Shown piece after piece: positions 60,090 through 64,000 of a stretch of DNA of 64,000 nt (position 1 is the first letter of the stretch; every line of letters begins with the position of its first letter). The notes under the pieces were generated by a model, which saw nothing but the letters and a program-made list of their open reading frames with translations, did not search any database and had not been told where the DNA came from. The position numbers and the translations under genes are program-made. The DNA is from an uncultured Lachnospiraceae bacterium (lineage in GTDB: Bacteria; Bacillota; Clostridia; Lachnospirales; Lachnospiraceae): positions 1-64,000 of the forward strand of contig CAKREB010000017.1 in assembly GCA_934317005.1 (NCBI GenBank), given 5' to 3'.

Positions 60090-60638
60090 TCACGGTTCGG
60101 CAAGATAGGAAAAGAGTAGATGATCTGTCCATTTTCCACAGATTTCTGCATATTTTTGCAGATAACCTTCTTCGACAAAACCGAGTTTTGTCAAAAGGCG
60201 GATAGAAGGAGTGTTGTCCGGCTGGACATATGCCTCCAGACGATGCAGGCGAAGTTCTTTACATAAGAGTGGAATCAGAAGTGAAAGGGCTTCGTACATG
60301 TACCCATTGTGACAATCATGCTGTCCGAGCTTATAACCGACCATGCCATGCTCAAAAGCACCATGTAAAATATTACTAAAGCAGACAGAACCTAAAGGCT
60401 TGTCGGGGATATCCTTAGAAAAGAGCCAGTACCGAAAATACGACAGTCGTAGAAAAGCGTTGTATTCACACAGAAGGTTAGCATGTTGAAACTCTGTCGT
60501 ATAAAAATTTTCAGGACGCAGTGGTTCAAAAGGTTCTAAAAAAGTCCGGTTATCCTGATAAAACTGTCGAATCATAGGAGCTGCCTCCGGTGGAAGGACT
60601 TTCAGGGTCAATCGGTTTGTTTCATAGCTAAACTGCAT
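60090..60638 (-). CDS. GNAT-family N-acetyltransferase
   Basis: 182 residues. Resembles RimJ/RimL-type acetyltransferases: LTLKVLPPEAAPMIRQFY at the start, YKLGQHDCHNGYMYEALSLL in the acetyl-CoA-binding region, LEAYVQPDNTPSIRLLTKLG then FVEEGYLQKY near the end. Likely acetylates an N terminus or small amine; substrate unknown. Convergent with the DUF6128 gene, with an 11-base gap. Confidence 0.85.
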   Translation of the reverse strand: MQFSYETNRLTLKVLPPEAAPMIRQFYQDNRTFLEPFEPLRPENFYTTEFQHANLLCEYNAFLRLSYFRYWLFSKDIPDKPLGSVCFSNILHGAFEHGMVGYKLGQHDCHNGYMYEALSLLIPLLCKELRLHRLEAYVQPDNTPSIRLLTKLGFVEEGYLQKYAEICGKWTDHLLFSYLAEP

Positions 60639-60754
60639 AGTGCTCTGTTCTCCTTACTGCATTTGTTATGGGTGCTTGCGTTTCTTTTCTGAATTCGTTA
60701 CACTGATTATACAACAATTTCAGAAAAATGGATAGGAGAGAAGTATAAGGCAGC

Positions 60755-61324
60755 ATGGAAAAGAAATGTGCAGAGAACAGGACAGATCATGAAATAGAGC
60801 CTGACAGGGAAGAAACTGTCTGGTCAAAAGAAGATGTCAGATTTATGAAAGAGGCAGTCAGACAGGCGAAAAAGGCAGAAAAGATCGAGGAAGTGCCCAT
60901 TGGCTGTGTAATCGTATATGATGGGAAAATTATCAGCCGTGGCTATAACAGAAGAAATATTCAGGGCAGTACGTTAGCGCATGCTGAACTTCTGGCGATT
61001 CAGAAAGCAAGCAGAAAGCTTGGTGACTGGCGGTTAGAAGGCTGTACGATGTATGTCACTTTGGAACCATGCCCTATGTGCGCCGGTGCGATTGTGCAGG
61101 CAAGGATTCCAAAGGTGGTCATCGGAGCCATGAACCCCAAAGCCGGCTGTGCGGGCAGCATCCTAAATCTTTTGGAAGAAAGAAGGTTTAATCATCAGGT
61201 GGAAACCGTGCGTGGCGTTCTGGTCGAAGAATGTCAGAAAATGATGAAAGAATTTTTCAAAAATCTGCGGAAAAAAAAGCAGCAAAAAAAGCAGCCAGAA
61301 CAGGCGCAGGAAGATGGAGTTTGA
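60755..61324 (+). CDS. tadA: tRNA-specific adenosine deaminase
   Basis: 189 residues. Zinc deaminase motifs HAE (STLAHAELLAI) and PCPMCAGAI. Converts A34 to inosine in tRNA-Arg(ACG). The core (about 25-175) is typical; an acidic N-terminal stretch of about 25 residues and a Lys/Gln-rich C-terminal tail are extra. Followed immediately by the SRP RNA promoter, an order common in Firmicutes. Confidence 0.94.
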   Translation: MEKKCAENRTDHEIEPDREETVWSKEDVRFMKEAVRQAKKAEKIEEVPIGCVIVYDGKIISRGYNRRNIQGSTLAHAELLAIQKASRKLGDWRLEGCTMYVTLEPCPMCAGAIVQARIPKVVIGAMNPKAGCAGSILNLLEERRFNHQVETVRGVLVEECQKMMKEFFKNLRKKKQQKKQPEQAQEDGV

Positions 61325-61325
61325 C

Positions 61326-61354
61326 TTGACACGGCATATAACAAAGGTTATAAT
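61326..61354 (+). promoter_or_regulatory. SRP RNA promoter
   Basis: TTGACA (61326-61331), 17 bases, TATAAT (61349-61354): full consensus. The RNA would begin about seven bases later. Confidence 0.88.
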
Positions 61355-61361
61355 AAAGAAC

Positions 61362-61631
61362 ATTCCGTGCTAGCCGGGGAGTTAGCGGTGCCCTGTACCT
61401 GCAATCCGCTATAGCAGGGGTGATGTTCTGTTTCGGAGTCATTATTTGCAAAGCTGCCCATTGTATGTGGCGTTGACGCTTTGGTCTTACGCAATGGAAA
61501 CTCATGAACCGTGTCAGGAGGGGAACCTAGCAGCACTAAGTGAGATCTTTCGTGTGCCGTAAGGTTGCCGGAGCCGAGTCAACAGCAGTGGTAACGTTTG
61601 TTGTAATTTCTACAACGCAGAATGCACGGTT
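61362..61631 (+). ncRNA. ffs: Signal recognition particle RNA (large bacterial type)
   Basis: About 270 bases. 5' CCGTGC (61365-61370) pairs with 3' GCACGG (61624-61629). The 5' part GCTAGCCGGGGAGTTAGCGG then TGCCCTGTACC is the Alu-type domain of Firmicute scRNA. The S-domain tip GTCAGG-AGG-GGAA-CCT-AGCAGC (GGAA tetraloop, Ffh-binding site) is present near 61515. It binds Ffh for membrane-protein targeting. Ends are estimated from the pairing. Confidence 0.92.
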
Positions 61632-61682
61632 TTATATATGAGAGAAAGTGTGCACAGTTATAGCACATCAACAGAAATGCAG

Positions 61683-61707
61683 AATCAGTCTTCGGACTGA
61701 TTTTTTT
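61683..61707 (+). terminator. Terminator downstream of SRP RNA
   Basis: AATCAGTC-TTCG-GACTGATT with seven Ts: a textbook UUCG-loop terminator. Confidence 0.9.
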
Positions 61708-61742
61708 CGTTATAGGAAAGTTCGTTCTATAGAGTAAAAAAC

Positions 61743-61777
61743 GTTTCGTAGGGATCGCTCTGCAGCGAAACTCTTTT
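61743..61777 (+). terminator. Second terminator-like hairpin
   Basis: GTTTCG with CGAAAC around a 16-base loop, followed by TCTTTTTT. It lies just upstream of the next promoter. Confidence 0.6.
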
Positions 61778-61792
61778 TTGTGGAATAGGAAA

Positions 61793-61821
61793 TTGACTGT
61801 GCTATCGGAAAACGGTATAAT
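61793..61821 (+). promoter_or_regulatory. Promoter of the cyclic-nucleotide-binding-domain gene
   Basis: TTGACT (61793-61798), 17 bases, TATAAT (61816-61821). The leader of about 125 bases contains small hairpins such as GATCAC-GCAG-GTGATC. Confidence 0.8.
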
Positions 61822-61951
61822 AGGGGAATAGAAGTTTGTGGTGACAGGATCACGCAGGTGATCTTTGCCTGACAAGCGGGCAGCAGGGAAGGGTGACTGC
61901 CTGTTTTGGGGTGATTAAATTTCAAGAGAGTATCTTGTTGGAGGAAATTTA

Positions 61952-64000
61952 GTGAAAGCGGAATTAAAGAAGAACAGTGTAAATCAAGTGATTAAGGGGA
62001 CAAATATATTTGAAGAGGGCGACGAAGTTACGGAAATCGGACTATTGGTTAAGGGAAGAGTATGTGTTCATGCAGAGGGAGTGAAGCTGGTACTCGGTTC
62101 CGGTAATTTTCTGGGCTTATGTGATCTGTTAAATAAGACACATCGTGTAACGTATACAGCAGATACCAATCTTGTAGTCTATTCTTTTCCGGCAGCAAAT
62201 CTGAATACAACGATGCGTGCTCTGTTAAAAGCAAACAAGGATTATGCACCACTTATGGTGTCAACCTTAAGTAAATATATTCGTGAATTGTCAAAGATTC
62301 TGGAAGCATTGGAAGACATCGGAAACACGGTATGGCAGTTTTTAAAGGACGGTTATCAGCAGTATCTGGCAATCGGGAAGAAGACAGGTGCCAAGACTAC
62401 GAATATCCGTGCGATTGATGAACTGGAAGCCAGAGAGGATGACATTGCTGTTGATTTTGACAAGGTAGAGTATTATCGTGCCTGCGCAGAAATCGCTTCT
62501 GAGATTCAGAAAGCATATTTTGGCGCAAATGTTGTCATTTCGACACATCATATTTCCGAACAGGTAAATCTGGTCAGCAGTTTATTACAGCAGTGTCGGG
62601 AAGACGCAAACTATTTGCGGCAGCTTGCAGGTCCTCTTGTATTAGATACACGCAGTCTTTATGTAAGCGTATTACAGCAGGCAACCATGTTACAGCATGC
62701 CGGAGAAAATACGACAGAGGTTATGTCGCTGTTTGATGATATCATAGATAAGATCAATACATTGGAAAATCTGCTGGGAGAACGTGCAGGTATTGATTTA
62801 GAGATTGATCATGAATTTATGGAAGAGGCATATTTTGGCCTGCTTAATGGAGGAAGCAGTAGTTCAGAATCGGCAGTTTCCGTTGATGATGACATGCTTG
62901 CTCTGGTAGAGGATAATTATGTCAGCATAGATGAATTAGATGGTGCTTTAGAGCAGATTTTAGATTATAGTGAGTTAGATGCAGATAAGGCAATGTCTTT
63001 GCGTAGTGGAGTGGAGGCATTTCAGGCACTGCCGGACAAATTTGCTACAGATGACGATGCGCGTAATCTGCGCAGAAGCATTATAAAAGTATATTATGAG
63101 TTGTACGAAAAGGTATTTTTAAAGGATTTTCATTCGCAGAAGGAAACACCTATCGTAATCGACTTATTCCTGCGCTATGGTTTCTTAAGTGAAAAGCTGG
63201 TGTCGGATGAGATGATGGAAACACTTCTGTCACTGGACCGCTCCAATTCGGGAATTGGTTCCTGCGCGGTATACGATATGAAGGAATGGCTGACATTGAT
63301 CCTGAAAGGCGAAAAGGAACCGTCAAAGAGCGAGTTTGATATGGATTATGATGAGAATCTGCGTGATATGCGTAAGACAGGACAGATTACAGCAGAACAG
63401 CAGCAGACCATGTCGAGAGATCTGATGTCGAAGTTTAAGTATGAGGTGGAAAATATGTTCCGCACCAATCATCGTATTGTGTTTGGACAGGTTTCGGCAT
63501 TTGTACCATTTCTGTTTAAGGAAGGCTGCACGACATCACTGGAGAGAAGCTTTTTATCAAAGGATCGCATCAATGCAGCAGTACAGCGTCTGCTGCACAT
63601 AGACTTTTCTGCGTTTTATCGTGAAAGCCTTTATGCAAAAGAGGGCAGTCCGTTTGCAAAGGAATACATAGAAGAGGAAGTCTTTCCTGATATTGTTATT
63701 CTGCCGACATATGGCAGTAAGACTGTTATGTGGCAGGAGTTAAGCGGTCGAAGAAGAAATTCAAAAGGGCGTTTCCTTTTGCCGGTATTTATAGAGAGTG
63801 ATCTAGACAGCGAGATGGTTAAGCTGTTCGGCAGATTCCGCTGGGAGCTTTGCCGCACGATTCAGGGAGCTGCATGGAACAACGTACAGATAAAATCACT
63901 GACGAGCGAATATGCAGACTTTGTCCAGTTCTATCGTAAGAACCGGGAACTTTCAGAAGATAAGAAAGAGAAGTTAAAACTGCAGATTCAGAAGTGCCGT
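61952..64000 (+). CDS. Cyclic-nucleotide-binding-domain protein (partial, runs off the window)
   Basis: Open frame of 683 codons from GTG 61952 (GGAGG seven bases upstream) to the window end with no stop. Residues about 1-110 look like a cNMP-binding domain (GTNIFEEGDEVTEIGLLVKG, then GSGNFLGLCDLL). The remainder is a large, mostly helical region (IDDIIDKINTLENLLG-type helices, LPDKFATDDDARNLRRSIIK) I cannot assign. No DNA-binding domain is seen in the visible part. Similar large proteins occur in Lachnospiraceae, function unknown to me. Confidence 0.75.
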   Translation, partial: MKAELKKNSVNQVIKGTNIFEEGDEVTEIGLLVKGRVCVHAEGVKLVLGSGNFLGLCDLLNKTHRVTYTADTNLVVYSFPAANLNTTMRALLKANKDYAPLMVSTLSKYIRELSKILEALEDIGNTVWQFLKDGYQQYLAIGKKTGAKTTNIRAIDELEAREDDIAVDFDKVEYYRACAEIASEIQKAYFGANVVISTHHISEQVNLVSSLLQQCREDANYLRQLAGPLVLDTRSLYVSVLQQATMLQHAGENTTEVMSLFDDIIDKINTLENLLGERAGIDLEIDHEFMEEAYFGLLNGGSSSSESAVSVDDDMLALVEDNYVSIDELDGALEQILDYSELDADKAMSLRSGVEAFQALPDKFATDDDARNLRRSIIKVYYELYEKVFLKDFHSQKETPIVIDLFLRYGFLSEKLVSDEMMETLLSLDRSNSGIGSCAVYDMKEWLTLILKGEKEPSKSEFDMDYDENLRDMRKTGQITAEQQQTMSRDLMSKFKYEVENMFRTNHRIVFGQVSAFVPFLFKEGCTTSLERSFLSKDRINAAVQRLLHIDFSAFYRESLYAKEGSPFAKEYIEEEVFPDIVILPTYGSKTVMWQELSGRRRNSKGRFLLPVFIESDLDSEMVKLFGRFRWELCRTIQGAAWNNVQIKSLTSEYADFVQFYRKNRELSEDKKEKLKLQIQKCR

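Overview
The window looks like the chromosome of a low-to-mid GC Firmicute of the Clostridia, most probably a gut Lachnospiraceae. Grounds: strong AGGAGG-type ribosome sites, a T-box leader, a large Firmicute-type SRP RNA, a mrnC-rlmB-sigH cluster like Bacillus yacO-sigH, DUF4867, DUF6128 and CBS-type family II pyrophosphatase genes, and many FN3/LRR secreted proteins. The species cannot be fixed from the sequence alone.

Layout. 1-16.9 kb is largely core: three tRNAs (Asn, Glu, Cys), an EamA transporter, a chemoreceptor, mrnC-rlmB-sigH, tRNA-Thr, a polar amino-acid ABC transporter with its binding protein fused to the permease, several small conserved proteins, a COG3044 ATPase, a serine-hydrolase-like protein that has lost its catalytic residues, and on the minus strand an agr-type quorum-sensing operon (agrC-agrA-agrB) with no convincing agrD.

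17-44 kb is an accessory island made almost entirely of duplicated secreted or envelope genes and their debris: four FN3-type secreted proteins (F1-F4) sharing an identical 3' block, two paralogous lipoproteins (L1, L2), two long LRR proteins (B1, B2), two short LRR/EF-hand proteins (S1 intact, S2 frameshifted), a propeller-like protein (P) in one whole and two truncated copies, a larger FN3 membrane protein (Y), and fragments of several of these. It also holds a BlaI/BlaR1-like repressor and protease pair, an AAA ATPase plus RloB pair resembling an abortive-infection system, a decayed IS200/IS605 transposase and a decayed COG2865 gene.

Two regulatory signatures tie the island together. (1) The agrC promoter and the promoters ahead of lipoprotein L1 and LRR protein B2 share two 10-bp direct repeats, A(T/C)GCAC(A/G)AA(A/C), exactly 21 bp apart and 24-25 bp upstream of TATAAT. 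This is the geometry expected for a LytTR regulator such as AgrA, so the island is a likely quorum-sensing regulon. (2) AT-rich dyads of the form TCTATA-N2-TATAGA overlap the promoter upstream of blaI and a second promoter at 38.9 kb, suggesting a BlaI regulon.

44.7-64 kb returns to core genes: a T-box-controlled ilvB-ilvN pair, an M50-like protease, an RsmF-type rRNA methylase, DUF4867, a CHASE hybrid histidine kinase, a nitrilase-family hydrolase, a TPR/acidic protein, CBS-pyrophosphatase, an Mrp ATPase, a DUF6128 protein, a GNAT acetyltransferase, tadA, SRP RNA, and a cyclic-nucleotide-binding-domain protein cut by the window end. Dispersed small repeats (a MITE-like family with five copies, a 167-bp palindrome, GAGAATGC hairpins and a shared GTGCAGAAATGAGG initiation region) punctuate the sequence.
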